A stretch of DNA of 64,000 bases. Origin: Bradyrhizobium nitroreducens (lineage in GTDB: Bacteria > Pseudomonadota > Alphaproteobacteria > Rhizobiales > Xanthobacteraceae). The notes under the pieces were generated by a model. The model was not told the DNA's origin, did not search any database, and saw nothing but the letters and a program-made list of their open reading frames with translations. Below, in pieces: positions 1 to 8,599 of this stretch; within the stretch, counting starts at the first letter, position 1; the number at the start of each line of letters is the position of its first letter. The DNA lies in the NCBI RefSeq assembly GCF_002776695.1, contig NZ_LFJC01000003.1:4574896-4638895 (forward strand), in the 5' to 3' direction. The position numbers and the translations under genes are program-made.

Positions 1-141
1 AACATCGATCCGCTGGACCTGCTGGAATTTGCGGCGGCCGATGCGGCCTCCATCGACACGCGCAAAGCCATCGAGCGCGCGGAGTCGCGCCAGCAGGCGC
101 TCGCGCTGCTCCTGATGTCGCCGGAAATGCAGAGGAGATGA
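1..141 (+). CDS. C-terminal end of a DUF1800 family protein (partial)
   Basis: Frame 1 is open from the first base of the window and ends at TGA 139-141, giving the last 46 residues of a larger protein. The final segment (LLMSPEMQRR) is the kind of C-terminus found in DUF1800 proteins, and DUF1800 genes are very often followed directly by a DUF1501 gene, as here. The stop codon overlaps the next start (ATGA), so the two are translationally coupled. The function of DUF1800 is unknown; the pair is normally exported. The call rests on the tail and the neighbour only. Confidence 0.6.
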   Translation, partial: NIDPLDLLEFAAADAASIDTRKAIERAESRQQALALLLMSPEMQRR

Positions 142-1361
142 TCATGATCGACTGCGTCGAGAACCGGCTCCTCACCTCGCGCCGCGGCCTTCTGCTCGGC
201 GGCGCCTCCTTCGCGGCCTGGGCTTACCTGCCGAAATTCGCACGCGCCGCCGATGGGCGCGATCCCCGATTGGTCGTGGTGATCCTGCGCGGCGCGCTCG
301 ACGGGCTCGCGACCGTCGCCCCGATCGGCGATCCCGATTATGCCGGCCTGCACGGCTCGATCGCGCTCGCCGCGGATGGCGCCCATCCCGCGATCATGCT
401 CGATTCCTTCTTCGCGCTGCATCCCGCCATGCCCGAGTTTTCGCGCATGTATCGCGACAAGCACGCCGCGGTGATCCACGCGGTGGCGACGCCCTATCGC
501 GACCGCTCGCATTTCGACGGCCAGGACGTGCTCGAAAGCGGCTATGCCGGGCCGGGCCGCGTGCAGTCCGGCTGGCTCAACCGCGCGCTGGAAGTGCTTC
601 CGCGCGGCGAGCGCGTGTCGAGCGGTCTTGCGGTCGGGCCCACCACGCCGCTGGTGCTGCGCGGCAACGCGCCGACCGTCGGCTGGGCGCCGGTGGCGCT
701 GCCGCAGGCGGATGACGACACCGCGATGCGGCTCGTCGATCTCTATCGTCATCGCGATCCCGCGCTGGCCTCGGCGTTGTCGCAAGGCCTTCAGCTCGAG
801 AAGGCCGCCAGCGGCGACGACATGAAGCCGAAGCCCGGCAATCAGGCCGCGCAGATGCGCCAGGTCGCGCGTGGCGCGGCCAAGCTGATGGCGGCCGATG
901 ACGGCCCACGCATCGCTGCGCTCGCTTTCGACGGCTGGGACACGCATGCCAATGAAGGCGGCCCGGTCGGGCGTCTCGCCTTCCTGCTCGGCGGGCTCGA
1001 TGGCGCCCTCGCCGAATTCGAAAGCGGCCTGGGCGATCGCTGGCGCGACACCGTCGTCGTCGTCGCCACCGAATTCGGCCGCACCGCGCGCATCAACGGC
1101 ACCGACGGTACCGATCATGGCACCGGTACCATCGCGCTGCTCGCCGGCGGCGCGGTGAAAGGCGGTCGCGTCATCGCCGACTGGCCGGGCCTGAAACTCG
1201 CGAACCTCCATGAGGCCCGCGACCTCAAGCCGACGACAGACCTGCGCGCGGTGATCAAGGGCGTGCTGCAGGGCCAGTTCGGCCTGTCCGATCGCGTGCT
1301 GGCCGAGACGGTGTTCCCGGACAGTGCGAGCGCGCGGCCGATGAAGGGGTTGGTGGCTTGA
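138..1361 (+). CDS. DUF1501 family protein with a Tat signal
   Basis: A 407-residue protein. The N-terminus carries a twin-arginine export signal: SRRGLLLGG at about residues 14-22, a hydrophobic stretch, then a FARAAD-type cleavage region near residue 38. The body has the DUF1501 look (VVVILRGALDGL, TEFGRTARINGTDGTDHGTG), resembling the alkaline-phosphatase/sulfatase fold seen in this family. The start ATG overlaps the upstream DUF1800 stop by four bases; a second in-frame ATG lies two codons on. Members are exported proteins of unknown role encoded with DUF1800 partners. A hairpin follows directly after the stop. Confidence 0.85.
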   Translation: MIMIDCVENRLLTSRRGLLLGGASFAAWAYLPKFARAADGRDPRLVVVILRGALDGLATVAPIGDPDYAGLHGSIALAADGAHPAIMLDSFFALHPAMPEFSRMYRDKHAAVIHAVATPYRDRSHFDGQDVLESGYAGPGRVQSGWLNRALEVLPRGERVSSGLAVGPTTPLVLRGNAPTVGWAPVALPQADDDTAMRLVDLYRHRDPALASALSQGLQLEKAASGDDMKPKPGNQAAQMRQVARGAAKLMAADDGPRIAALAFDGWDTHANEGGPVGRLAFLLGGLDGALAEFESGLGDRWRDTVVVVATEFGRTARINGTDGTDHGTGTIALLAGGAVKGGRVIADWPGLKLANLHEARDLKPTTDLRAVIKGVLQGQFGLSDRVLAETVFPDSASARPMKGLVA

Positions 1362-1569
1362 CCTCTCCCCGCTCTTTGCGGGGAGAGGTCGGATGGCGAA
1401 GCCATCCGGGTGAGGGGCAAGGCACACAGTTGCCAAAGTGACAGCCTATCCGACTCGTACAACGTCAGTGCATGCGTCACGCACTTCGCCTACAATCGAG
1501 ACCGAACTCGCGGAGGCCCCCCTCACCCCACCCTCTCCCCGTAAGAACGGGGCGAGGGAGCGAGAGGGC
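1362..1569. repeat. Extragenic palindromes (CTCTCCCC type), two hairpins
   Basis: The first hairpin starts one base after the DUF1501 stop: CCTCTCCCCGC (1362-1372), a five-base loop, GCGGGGAGAGG (1378-1388), followed by a GGTGAGGGGC tail. A second hairpin, CCCTCTCCCCGT/ACGGGGCGAGGG, lies at about 1531-1557. Both belong to a family of dispersed palindromes that recurs through this window. The first could also act as a terminator, but it lacks a T-tract. The DNA between the two shows no gene. Confidence 0.7.
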
Positions 1570-1606
1570 GGTGCGTCCCTTACAGTTCCGGATCAGGAGA
1601 CCTCCC

Positions 1607-1921
1607 ATGTACATCGCCATGAACCGCTTCCGTGTCGTCAAGGGCTCCGAGGCCGCCTTCGAGCAGGTTTGGCTCGGCCGCGACACCCATCTGGACAAGG
1701 TGCCGGGCTTCGTCGAATTCCATCTGCTGCGCGGACCCGAAGCCGAGGATCACACGCTCTATGCCTCGCACACGGTGTGGGCGAACCACGCCGCGTTCGA
1801 GGCCTGGACCAAGTCGGAGGCGTTTCGGGCGGCGCATGCGCGGGCCGGTGACACCAAGCCGGCCTATCTCGGCCATCCCCAGTTCGAAGGCTTCGAGGTG
1901 ATCCAGACCGTGGCGAAGTAG
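1607..1921 (+). CDS. IsdG/HmuQ-type haem-degrading monooxygenase (ABM fold)
   Basis: A 104-residue antibiotic-biosynthesis-monooxygenase-fold protein starting MYIAMNRFRV. It has Asn6, Trp67 (FEAWTKSEAF) and His77 (FRAAHARA), matching the Asn-Trp-His triad of IsdG-type haem oxygenases in identity and almost exactly in position. Rhizobia use such enzymes (HmuQ, HmuD) to open haem and release iron. I chose the ATG at 1607 because CAGGAGA lies just upstream; a longer reading frame runs back to 1472 but crosses a repeat. It is not next to haem-uptake genes here, so the substrate is inferred from the triad. Confidence 0.72.
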   Translation: MYIAMNRFRVVKGSEAAFEQVWLGRDTHLDKVPGFVEFHLLRGPEAEDHTLYASHTVWANHAAFEAWTKSEAFRAAHARAGDTKPAYLGHPQFEGFEVIQTVAK

Positions 1922-1937
1922 CGCCGCACCGCGAGCG

Positions 1938-2879
1938 TCAGCCCAGCGTGATCTTGTCGATCTCCGCCATCTCCTCGGCACTGAGCTTCCAGGCGATCGC
2001 CTTCACGTTCTGCTCGATCTGCTCGACGCGGGTCGCGCCCGCGATCACGCTCGACACTTGCGGGCGGGCGGCGAGCCAGGAGAAGGCGAGCTCGAGCATG
2101 CTGTGGCCGCGCGCCTTTGCAAAGGCCTGGAGCTTCTCGACGATGTCCTCGTTGCGCGGCGTGACGTAGCGGTCGCGCAGCCGCTCCACCTTTCCGAAGC
2201 GGGTGTCGCCCGGCGCGGCCTCGCCCTTCCGGTACTTGCCGGTGAGCAGTCCGCTTGCGAGCGGGAAGAACGGCAACAGGCCGAGCTTGTATTCCTGCGC
2301 CGCCGGCAGCAGGTCCTTTTCGATGTCGCGCACGACGAGCGAGTATTCGTCCTGGCACGACACGAAGCGGCTGACGTTCATGGCGCGCGCGACGTACTCG
2401 GCTTCGGCGACGCGCCAGGCCGGAAAGTTCGAATTGCCGATGTAGCGGACCTTGCCCTGCCGGACGAGATCGTCGAGCGCGCGCAGGCTCTCCTCGATCG
2501 GCGTCAGCGGGTCGTAATCGTGCTGCTGGTAGAGATCGATATAGTCGGTCTTGAGCCGCTTCAGGCTCGCTTCCACGGCCGCCATGATGTAGCGGCGCGA
2601 GGCGCCCTGCTTGGTGCCGTCCTCGGCCATGGGCTTGGAATATTTCGTCGCCAGCACGATGTCCTTGCGGCGATCGCCGAGGACTGCGCCGAGCACGTTC
2701 TCCGAGCCGCCCATGTCGGCATAGATGTCGGCGGTGTCGAACAGCGTGATGCCGAGGTCCAGCGCGCGATGGATCACCTTGCGCGAGGTCTCCAGATCCG
2801 TGCGCTGGCCGAAATTGTTGCAGCCGAGCCCGACCGCGGACACGCGAAGGCCGGAGGCGCCGAGATTGCGAATTTCCAT
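1938..2879 (-). CDS. Aldo/keto reductase
   Basis: A 313-residue NADPH-dependent oxidoreductase of the AKR superfamily (TIM barrel). The catalytic tetrad is visible: Asp48 and Tyr53 (FDTADIYADM), Lys79 (LATKYS) and His120 (LYQQHDYD). The cofactor region GNSNFPAW and the C-terminal SSVIAGATRVEQIEQN are typical. Family members reduce aldehydes or ketones; the sequence gives no specific substrate. It converges with the haem monooxygenase gene (16 bp between stops). Confidence 0.9.
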   Translation of the reverse strand: MEIRNLGASGLRVSAVGLGCNNFGQRTDLETSRKVIHRALDLGITLFDTADIYADMGGSENVLGAVLGDRRKDIVLATKYSKPMAEDGTKQGASRRYIMAAVEASLKRLKTDYIDLYQQHDYDPLTPIEESLRALDDLVRQGKVRYIGNSNFPAWRVAEAEYVARAMNVSRFVSCQDEYSLVVRDIEKDLLPAAQEYKLGLLPFFPLASGLLTGKYRKGEAAPGDTRFGKVERLRDRYVTPRNEDIVEKLQAFAKARGHSMLELAFSWLAARPQVSSVIAGATRVEQIEQNVKAIAWKLSAEEMAEIDKITLG

Positions 2880-3124
2880 GGAGAGATCCTGTCAGATGAG
2901 CGCGGGCATTGTGACCACCGCGCTCGCGAGCTGCAAGCTGCCCGCCGCGCTGCTGCCATGCCGGCAGCGCGGACAAAAAAATGCGGCCCCTGTCAGACGC
3001 GGCGACTGACGGGGACCGCTTGGGGCGCTTGATCGGTGACGGGGGGCCAGATCAGACGCAGGCGGGAGCGTAGCCCCGCTATGTTACGCGCGGGTGACAG
3101 GCTGACTTATCCACAGGCGCCGGT

Positions 3125-3580
3125 TCAGAAGATCTTGCGATAGACGATGAAGCCGGAACGCTCCGCGACCTTGTCGTACAGGCGCTGCGCCGTGAGGTTG
3201 GTCTCGTGCGTCTGCCAATAGACTCGCGGCGATCCCGCCAGCTTCGCCCGCTCATACACGCCATGGATCAGTGCCGAGCCGACGCCCTTGCCGCGCGCGC
3301 TCTCGGACGTGAACAGGTCCTGCAGATAGCAGGACGGCTCGATCGCGGTGGTGCTGCGATGAAACAGATAGTTCGTCATGCCGAGCAGCTTGCCGTCGCT
3401 CTCGGCGACCAGCCCATGCACCGGCTCGTAGCCGTCGAAGAAGCGCTGCCACGTCACCTTCGTGATCTCGGGCGCAAGCGCGGTCGGGCCGGAGCGGCCG
3501 TAGAAGGCGTTGTAGCCGTCCCACAGCGGCAGCCATTGATCGTAGTCCTGCCTGGTGACGGAGCGAATGGTGAGCGACAT
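3125..3580 (-). CDS. GNAT family N-acetyltransferase
   Basis: A 151-residue single-domain GNAT enzyme. The acetyl-CoA loop is R96-G-K-G-V-G101 (SARGKGVGSALI), preceded by a beta strand (YLQDLFTS) and followed by the C-terminal WQTHETNLTAQRLYDKVAERSGF region usual in this family. It would move an acetyl group from acetyl-CoA to an amine of a small molecule or protein; the substrate cannot be told. The 245 bp upstream of the aldo/keto reductase gene, where this gene ends, hold no other gene, only one perfect TTATCCACA at 3107. Confidence 0.88.
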   Translation of the reverse strand: MSLTIRSVTRQDYDQWLPLWDGYNAFYGRSGPTALAPEITKVTWQRFFDGYEPVHGLVAESDGKLLGMTNYLFHRSTTAIEPSCYLQDLFTSESARGKGVGSALIHGVYERAKLAGSPRVYWQTHETNLTAQRLYDKVAERSGFIVYRKIF

Positions 3581-3652
3581 CTGGAATTCCCACGATCGAT
3601 GAAGCGTCCTTCATACGTGATGACGGCCGCGCCGATCAATCGCGCCGTCGCA

Positions 3653-4519
3653 TCACTCCGCGACGCGAAGATACCGGATCAGCCTGCGGCCTGTGGGATC
3701 GCGCAGCGAGCGGTAGTAGTCGGCGCGGGCCGGCGCGTCGGTGTGACGCACGAGGTCGGTCACCGGGGTGTAGCTGAGCATGCGCCCGCCGTCGGGCAGT
3801 GCCGTGCAGACGAAACGCAGCACCTCGCCGGTCCGCAAGGCGATGTTGATCGGCGTGGCATCGCCGGTCCGCACCATCTCCATGCGCTGGGCGATGAAGG
3901 TGCCGAGCTCCTCCTCGGGCAGCTCGAACGCGCCGGTGTCGCGGCCGTGATACATCAGCGCGATGAAGGGCGGCTTGCCGTCGGCGATCTCGTCCGGCAC
4001 CGCGAAGTAATCGCGGAACGCGCGGTTGATGAATTCGGCGCGGGTCTCGGCGTCGAGCAGCACGATGCCGATGTCGACCTGGTCGAGCGCGGCCGAGAGC
4101 CGCGCGGCGGAGGCGTGGCTGCGGCGCTCGGCCGCGAACGTGCCGAGCAGCCGTTCGCGCATCAGGCCTGTGACTGCTGCGGTGAGCGCCGCGGTCACGG
4201 CCAGGAGGCCGAGCCGGATCAGATCCGCGGCGGCATAGGAGAAGCCGTGCTGGTCGACGCCATGCCGGTCAAGGAACAGCAGCGCAGCGCCGATCACCGC
4301 GGCAGCCGCGGTGACCATGGCCGAGGCGACACCCGACAGCGCGCCGGCCAGCGCCACGATGCAGATGAACAGCGGGGCAGGTGAGGGAAGGGTGATCGCG
4401 CGTTCGAGCAGCATCGCCAGCAGCAGGGTCGCTGCCGTCGCCGCCGGACCGGAGATCGCACGCCATCCGAACCGCATGGGCCAGTCTCGCTCCTCCCGAA
4501 CGAGGTAAGGCCGCAACAT
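3653..4519 (-). CDS. Membrane-anchored PAS domain protein
   Basis: About 288 residues from ATG 4519. Three or four hydrophobic segments in the first 115 residues (ATLLLAMLLERAI, FICIVALAGALSG, AMVTAAAAVIGAALLF, LLAVTAALTAAVTGL) resemble the DUF4118 membrane module of KdpD-like sensors. A PAS-like domain follows (ALDQVDIGIVLLDAETRAEF, then INRAFRDYFAVP) and runs to the C-terminus. No kinase, GGDEF or HTH domain is attached, so it is a sensor-only protein that would need a partner. The start is uncertain: TTG 4543 or ATG 4477 are alternatives and none has a strong ribosome site. Confidence 0.7.
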   Translation of the reverse strand: MLRPYLVREERDWPMRFGWRAISGPAATAATLLLAMLLERAITLPSPAPLFICIVALAGALSGVASAMVTAAAAVIGAALLFLDRHGVDQHGFSYAAADLIRLGLLAVTAALTAAVTGLMRERLLGTFAAERRSHASAARLSAALDQVDIGIVLLDAETRAEFINRAFRDYFAVPDEIADGKPPFIALMYHGRDTGAFELPEEELGTFIAQRMEMVRTGDATPINIALRTGEVLRFVCTALPDGGRMLSYTPVTDLVRHTDAPARADYYRSLRDPTGRRLIRYLRVAE

Positions 4520-4605
4520 TGGCCGATCGTTGCACTCATCCAACGCGTTTTCGCGCGGCGTGCTTAAGATACGCTTGCCCGCAAGCGTAAGGCTTTCAGA
4601 TGATT

Positions 4606-4764
4606 TTAGACCAGGTGCGCGTGCTTGAAGGACTGTTGCAGCGCAGGCGCATTCAGCGTCGACGTTCCCGGGCTCTTGCGGGTGCCGACGACGATCAACA
4701 GTGACGCCGCGACCAGGATGGCCGCAGTCAATGTGATTGCAACGACTACCACAGGTGATTTCAT
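4606..4764 (-). CDS. Small single-pass membrane protein (52 aa)
   Basis: An open frame of 52 codons starting MKSPVVVVAITL at 4764. Residues 4-25 form one strongly hydrophobic helix (VVVVAITLTAAILVAASLL), followed by a short basic and polar tail. AGG lies six bases before the ATG, and an in-frame ATG two codons upstream (4770) is an alternative. I do not recognise a family. It lies between the PAS protein and another micro-protein on the same strand. Confidence 0.5.
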   Translation of the reverse strand: MKSPVVVVAITLTAAILVAASLLIVVGTRKSPGTSTLNAPALQQSFKHAHLV

Positions 4765-4836
4765 CGACATCCTGTCGCGATCCGGCCGGCGCGGGTCATG
4801 CGGCGCCTTGAAGGCCGGACCAGGATGAAACGGGAA

Positions 4837-5013
4837 TCAGGCCGGCAGGCCCATCGCCATGGTCGCCTTGGTCGACAACACCGTCAGGGTGACGATCAGG
4901 CAGAGCGAGAGCGCAGCGATCGCCAGTGAGGCCGCGACTGCATTGGTGAGCCGGGAAGACGCGACGGTCGCGGGATGGCCCTGAAAGCCTGCCGTGCCGG
5001 ACGCCCGTATCAT
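4837..5013 (-). CDS. Small single-pass membrane protein (58 aa)
   Basis: A 58-codon frame beginning MIRASGTAGFQG. Residues about 24-47 form one hydrophobic helix (AVAASLAIAALSLCLIVTLT). It sits directly upstream of the 52-residue membrane protein on the same strand, so the two may be co-transcribed. No family recognised. Support comes from the clean start, the hydrophobic core and codon-like composition. The 157 bp between it and the GST gene show nothing further. Confidence 0.45.
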   Translation of the reverse strand: MIRASGTAGFQGHPATVASSRLTNAVAASLAIAALSLCLIVTLTVLSTKATMAMGLPA

Positions 5014-5170
5014 GGTCTAAATCCTTCAACGCGCGAGCGAATCACCCGCAACTTTCCGCAATTTCCCAGTTTCAACCGGCAACATTGCGGCGGCTATCGC
5101 GCTGAAAATGGCCGGATTGCGGCAAATATTACCTTTATGCCCGCTATTCGGCCCAGCGGCGGCTATGCCG

Positions 5171-5821
5171 TCAGGCGCCGGCGGCAATGCTGGCGGGGTC
5201 GTCGATGTCGGCCGGCCGCCAATCCATCGGCACGAAACCGGGCGCGGCTTCGACCCGCTTCAGCCAGTCGCGGATCGCCGGGAAGGCCTGGAGGTCGAAG
5301 TCGCAGCGGTCGGCCAGATGGGTGTAGCCGTAGAGCGCGATGTCGGCGACCGTGAGCTGGCGCGCGGCGAAATAGGAATTGGTCTTGAGGTGGTTTTCCA
5401 TCACCTGCAAGGCGCCATAGCCGCGCTCCATCCAATCCTCCAGCGAATGGGTCTGCAGGTCGCGGCCGCCCTTGACCAGCGAGAGCCAGAAATAGGCGGC
5501 GCCGATATTCGGCTCGAGCGCGTGCTGCTCGAAGAACATCCATTGCAGAGCTTCGGCGCGGTCGATGCGATTCTCCGGCGCAAGCGGCGTGCCGACGGCG
5601 ACGTACCAGAGGATGGCGTTGGACTCGGCGAGATAGCGGTCCTCGCCGACCTCGAGCAGCGGCACCTGTCCCGAAGGGTTCTTGGTCAGAAAGTCCGGCG
5701 TGCGGCTCTCGCCGCGCAGAATGTCCACCTCCACGGCCTCGTAGGGCACGTTGAGCAGCGCCAGCGCAAGGCGAACCTTGTAGCTGTTGCCCGAGCGTTG
5801 CATCGAATAGAGCTTGTACAT
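5171..5821 (-). CDS. Glutathione S-transferase family protein
   Basis: A 216-residue GST-fold protein starting MYKLYSMQRSGNSYKVR. The thioredoxin-like N-domain shows the usual NPSGQVPLLEV and ESNAILWYVA (glutathione-binding Glu-Ser), followed by an all-helical C-domain (TVADIALYGYTH). It would conjugate or reduce substrates with glutathione; the substrate is unknown. A longer frame extends to 5923 but the N-terminal domain fits ATG 5821. A second GST of similar type is at 21544. Confidence 0.88.
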   Translation of the reverse strand: MYKLYSMQRSGNSYKVRLALALLNVPYEAVEVDILRGESRTPDFLTKNPSGQVPLLEVGEDRYLAESNAILWYVAVGTPLAPENRIDRAEALQWMFFEQHALEPNIGAAYFWLSLVKGGRDLQTHSLEDWMERGYGALQVMENHLKTNSYFAARQLTVADIALYGYTHLADRCDFDLQAFPAIRDWLKRVEAAPGFVPMDWRPADIDDPASIAAGA

Positions 5822-6060
5822 TCTGAGAGTTCGAATCCGAGGACGGGAAGATGCGACGCCCGGTTGCCCCGCGACGCCGCTCAAGAATGATGCCGATGCG
5901 AATCCGCCGCAAGGGCCGGCCAATAGAAAAACTCGAAAACCCTACCGCACTGCAACGCTGCGGAAGATCATTTCCGCGCGATGATGCAAATCAGTTCACG
6001 CTTGCGTCAACGCGTGGAGGCGGTGCGCCGCGCGTGATGAAACGCAAACGTCTCCGCCAT

Positions 6061-6134
6061 CGTCCTGGCCGGGCATCCACGTCCTGGCCATGCGGCGCGA
6101 AGAACATCGATGCCCGGGACGAGCCCGGGCATGA
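6061..6134. repeat. Extragenic palindrome (GCCCGGGC type) in a 579-bp intergenic gap
   Basis: The gap 5822-6400 has no convincing gene. It holds a dispersed palindrome with GATGCCCGGGAC/GAGCCCGGGCATGAC near 6109-6134, preceded by the related TGGCCGGGCATCCACG; the same element recurs at 40578-40662. Just before the aminotransferase ribosome site TGGGTTCACGA occurs twice (6356-6366 and 6371-6381), a 15-bp tandem repeat of unknown meaning. Confidence 0.65.
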
Positions 6135-6400
6135 CCACCCTCTGCTCGATCGCGAACGTCGCAAAATTGCTCCGAGGGCACGCCTTGTCGGATATGAGCA
6201 ATTCCGGAGGCAAAGTTGCGGAAAATTGCTGGAAATCGCGGCTCGAACCGCTCCCGATCCGTAAACTTTTGCGAGATCGGACCGAAGTTTCTTGCGGCGC
6301 AGCGGCACACGTTTTAGGGTGGCTCCATTCCCACAATCAGAGTCGTGACGACCCATGGGTTCACGATGCCTGGGTTCACGACACTTGTCAGGAGATGACG

Positions 6401-7603
6401 ATGCCCTTCCTTGCCGCTGCGCTCGACCGTGTGAAGCCGTCCGCGACCATCGCGGTCACGGATAAAGCACGCGCGCTGAAAGCGGCGGGCCGCAACGTCA
6501 TCGGCCTCGGCGCCGGCGAGCCCGACTTCGACACGCCCGCCAACATCAAGCTGGCGGCGATCCACGCCATCGAAGCCGGCAAGACCAAGTACACCGCCGT
6601 CGACGGCATTCCCGAGCTGAAGGACGCGATCATCGCCAAGTTTCAGCGCGAGAACGGCGTCACCTACAAGCCGAACCAGATCATCGTCGGCACCGGCGGC
6701 AAGCAGGTGCTCTACAACGCGCTGATGGCGACCATCAATCCGGGCGACGAGGTGATCATTCCCGCGCCGTACTGGGTCAGCTACCCTGAAATGGTCGCGC
6801 TCGCCGGCGGCGAGCCGGTGCCGGTGGTCTGCACCGCCGCGACCGGCTTCAAGCTCCAGGCCGAAGCGCTCGAGCGCGCCATCACGCCGAAGACCAAATG
6901 GGTGATCCTGTGCTCGCCGTCGAACCCGACCGGCGCTGCCTACACCCGTTCGGAATTGAAGGCGCTCACCGATGTGCTGGTGAAGCATCCCCATGTCTGG
7001 GTGATGACCGACGACATGTACGAGCACCTCGTCTATGACGACTTCCAGTTCACCACGGTCGCGCAGGTCGAGCCGAAACTCTACGATCGCACGCTCACCG
7101 TGAACGGCGTGTCGAAGGCCTATTGCATGACCGGCTGGCGCATCGGTTATGCCGGCGGCCCCGCGCAGCTGATCAAGGCGATGGCGACGATCCAGTCGCA
7201 GTCGACCTCGAACCCCTGCTCGATCGCGCAGTGGGCTTCGGTCGAGGCGCTGAACGGTCCGCAGGACTTCATCCCCGCCAACAACAAGGTGTTCAAGGAA
7301 CGGCGCGACCTCGTCGTCTCCATGCTCAACCAGGCCAAGGGGATCGAATGCCCGCGTCCCGAGGGCGCGTTCTACGTCTATCCGTCCTGCGCCGGAACGA
7401 TCGGCAAGACCGCGCCGTCGGGCAAGGTGATCGCCAATGACGAGGACTTCGTCACCGAGCTGCTGGAGACCGAAGGCGTCGCCGTGGTGCAGGGTTCGGC
7501 TTTCGGCCTCGGACCTGCGTTCCGCATCTCCTACGCGACCAAGACTTCCGATCTCGAAGACGCCTGCAAGCGCATCCAGCGCTTCTGCGGCAATCTGCGG
7601 TAA
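6401..7603 (+). CDS. aatA: Aspartate aminotransferase (class I, PLP)
   Basis: A 400-residue fold-type I aminotransferase that converts aspartate and 2-oxoglutarate to oxaloacetate and glutamate in the cytoplasm. Seen: GLGAGEPDFDTP near the N-terminus, PAPYWVSYPEM, SPSNPTGAAY, DDMYEHLVYDD, the PLP lysine in VNGVSKAYCMTGWR, and RIGYAGG. The length and N-terminus (MPFLAAALDRVKPSAT) fit the rhizobial AatA group. ATG 6401 is chosen because CAGGAG lies six bases upstream. A rho-independent terminator follows. Confidence 0.93.
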   Translation: MPFLAAALDRVKPSATIAVTDKARALKAAGRNVIGLGAGEPDFDTPANIKLAAIHAIEAGKTKYTAVDGIPELKDAIIAKFQRENGVTYKPNQIIVGTGGKQVLYNALMATINPGDEVIIPAPYWVSYPEMVALAGGEPVPVVCTAATGFKLQAEALERAITPKTKWVILCSPSNPTGAAYTRSELKALTDVLVKHPHVWVMTDDMYEHLVYDDFQFTTVAQVEPKLYDRTLTVNGVSKAYCMTGWRIGYAGGPAQLIKAMATIQSQSTSNPCSIAQWASVEALNGPQDFIPANNKVFKERRDLVVSMLNQAKGIECPRPEGAFYVYPSCAGTIGKTAPSGKVIANDEDFVTELLETEGVAVVQGSAFGLGPAFRISYATKTSDLEDACKRIQRFCGNLR

Positions 7604-7629
7604 GCTTGGCGCGACAGGCGCAAACTGGA

Positions 7630-7656
7630 AAGGCCCGCTTCGGCGGGTCTTTTTTG
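7630..7656 (+). terminator. Rho-independent terminator of aatA
   Basis: AGGCCCGC, TTCG loop, GCGGGTCT, then TTTTTTGTG. Stable stem plus T-tract, 27 bases after the aatA stop. Confidence 0.9.
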
Positions 7657-7669
7657 TGTGCCGTGCGCA

Positions 7670-7793
7670 ATCTCCCCCGAAGCGGCGAGACGGGTGAGGG
7701 GTCCTCTCCGCGAGTCCTTCTGCCAATTGCAGTCGCGGAGAGATACCCCTCATCCGGCGCTTCGCGCCACCTTCTCCCACAAGGGGAGAAGGG
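7670..7793. repeat. Extragenic inverted repeat (GGTGAGGGGT type)
   Basis: Left arm ATCTCCCCCGAAGCGGCGAG followed by ACGGGTGAGGGGT; right arm ACCCCTCATCCGGCGCTTCG followed by CGCCACCTTCTCCC, with an AAGGGGAGAAGGG tail. It is a large imperfect inverted repeat of the same family as 17885-18034. No gene is seen between aatA and the DUF992 gene. Confidence 0.7.
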
Positions 7794-7907
7794 AAGACGG
7801 CACCAATTCGCCTCGTTCAATCTGGCACCCCCAAGACTCTTGTGGCATAGACGCGCAATGCGGGTGGGCGCTCTCTGCTCGCATCACATCATTGCCGGAG
7901 ATATTTC

Positions 7908-8387
7908 ATGCGCCGTTCGTTCATCTTTGCCGGGCTCGCCGTCGCCAGCCTCGTTGCCTCCAGCGTCAGCGGCAGTGCGCAGCAGCGGATGGCGCGGGTC
8001 GGCGTGCTCGAATGCCGTGGCGGCGCCAGCGTCGGCTTCATCGTGGGATCGGTGACCCATCTCGGCTGCGTGCTGCGCGCCGACGGTCTGCCCGACGATC
8101 GCTACGTGGCGACGATCCGCAAAGTGGGTCTCGACATCGGCATTACCCAGGAGACGGCTTTGGCGTGGGGCGTGTTCGCGCCGGTCGACCGGCTCGGCCC
8201 CGGCGATCTCTCCGGCAATTATGCCGGTGCGCAGGGCAGTGCCTCGGTCGGTGTCGGCTTGGGCGGCAACGTGCTGGTCGGCGGCTCCAACAATTCGATC
8301 GCGCTCCAGCCGCTCAGCGTGCAGGGGCAGGTCGGCCTCAACGTCGCCGCCGGCCTCGAAAGCCTGGAACTCCGTCCGGGCCGCTGA
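7908..8387 (+). CDS. DUF992 domain protein, exported
   Basis: A 159-residue protein with a Sec signal peptide (MRRSFIFAGLAVASLVASS, cleavage near SGSAQQ). The mature part starts VGVLECRGGASVGFIVGSV and has the glycine-rich GDLSGNYAGAQGSASVGVG and NVLVGGSNNSIALQPLSVQG segments typical of DUF992 proteins, which are small secreted alphaproteobacterial proteins of unknown function. GGAG lies eight bases before the ATG. It stands alone, with hairpins on both sides. Confidence 0.85.
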   Translation: MRRSFIFAGLAVASLVASSVSGSAQQRMARVGVLECRGGASVGFIVGSVTHLGCVLRADGLPDDRYVATIRKVGLDIGITQETALAWGVFAPVDRLGPGDLSGNYAGAQGSASVGVGLGGNVLVGGSNNSIALQPLSVQGQVGLNVAAGLESLELRPGR

Positions 8388-8406
8388 GCGCCAAGGGCGG
8401 AGCTGC

Positions 8407-8436
8407 TTTCACCTCTCCCGCTGGGGAGAGGTGAAA
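8407..8436. terminator. Perfect hairpin after the DUF992 gene
   Basis: TTTCACCTCTCCC (8407-8419), GCTG loop, GGGAGAGGTGAAA (8424-8436): 13 perfect base pairs, 20 bases after the stop. There is little T-tract, so it may be a processed 3' end or one of the dispersed palindromes rather than a classical terminator. Confidence 0.55.
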
Positions 8437-8599
8437 CATGGCCGACGGGCCGACCTGATCTCATCAGGCACTATAAAACTTGATCGAACTGACGACGCAC
8501 CGCAGCGACGTTTGACGCTTGCCAAATCTCGGGGACGGGCAGAGCATCTGCGCTTGCCGACCCAATCATGGGCCGAGCTCCACACCAAGGAGGCGGCGA

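Noticed and set aside
3107..3115. Perfect DnaA box TTATCCACA, possible origin
   Set aside because: A single 9-mer is expected by chance at this scale; no cluster, AT-rich unwinding element or dnaA/hemE neighbourhood.
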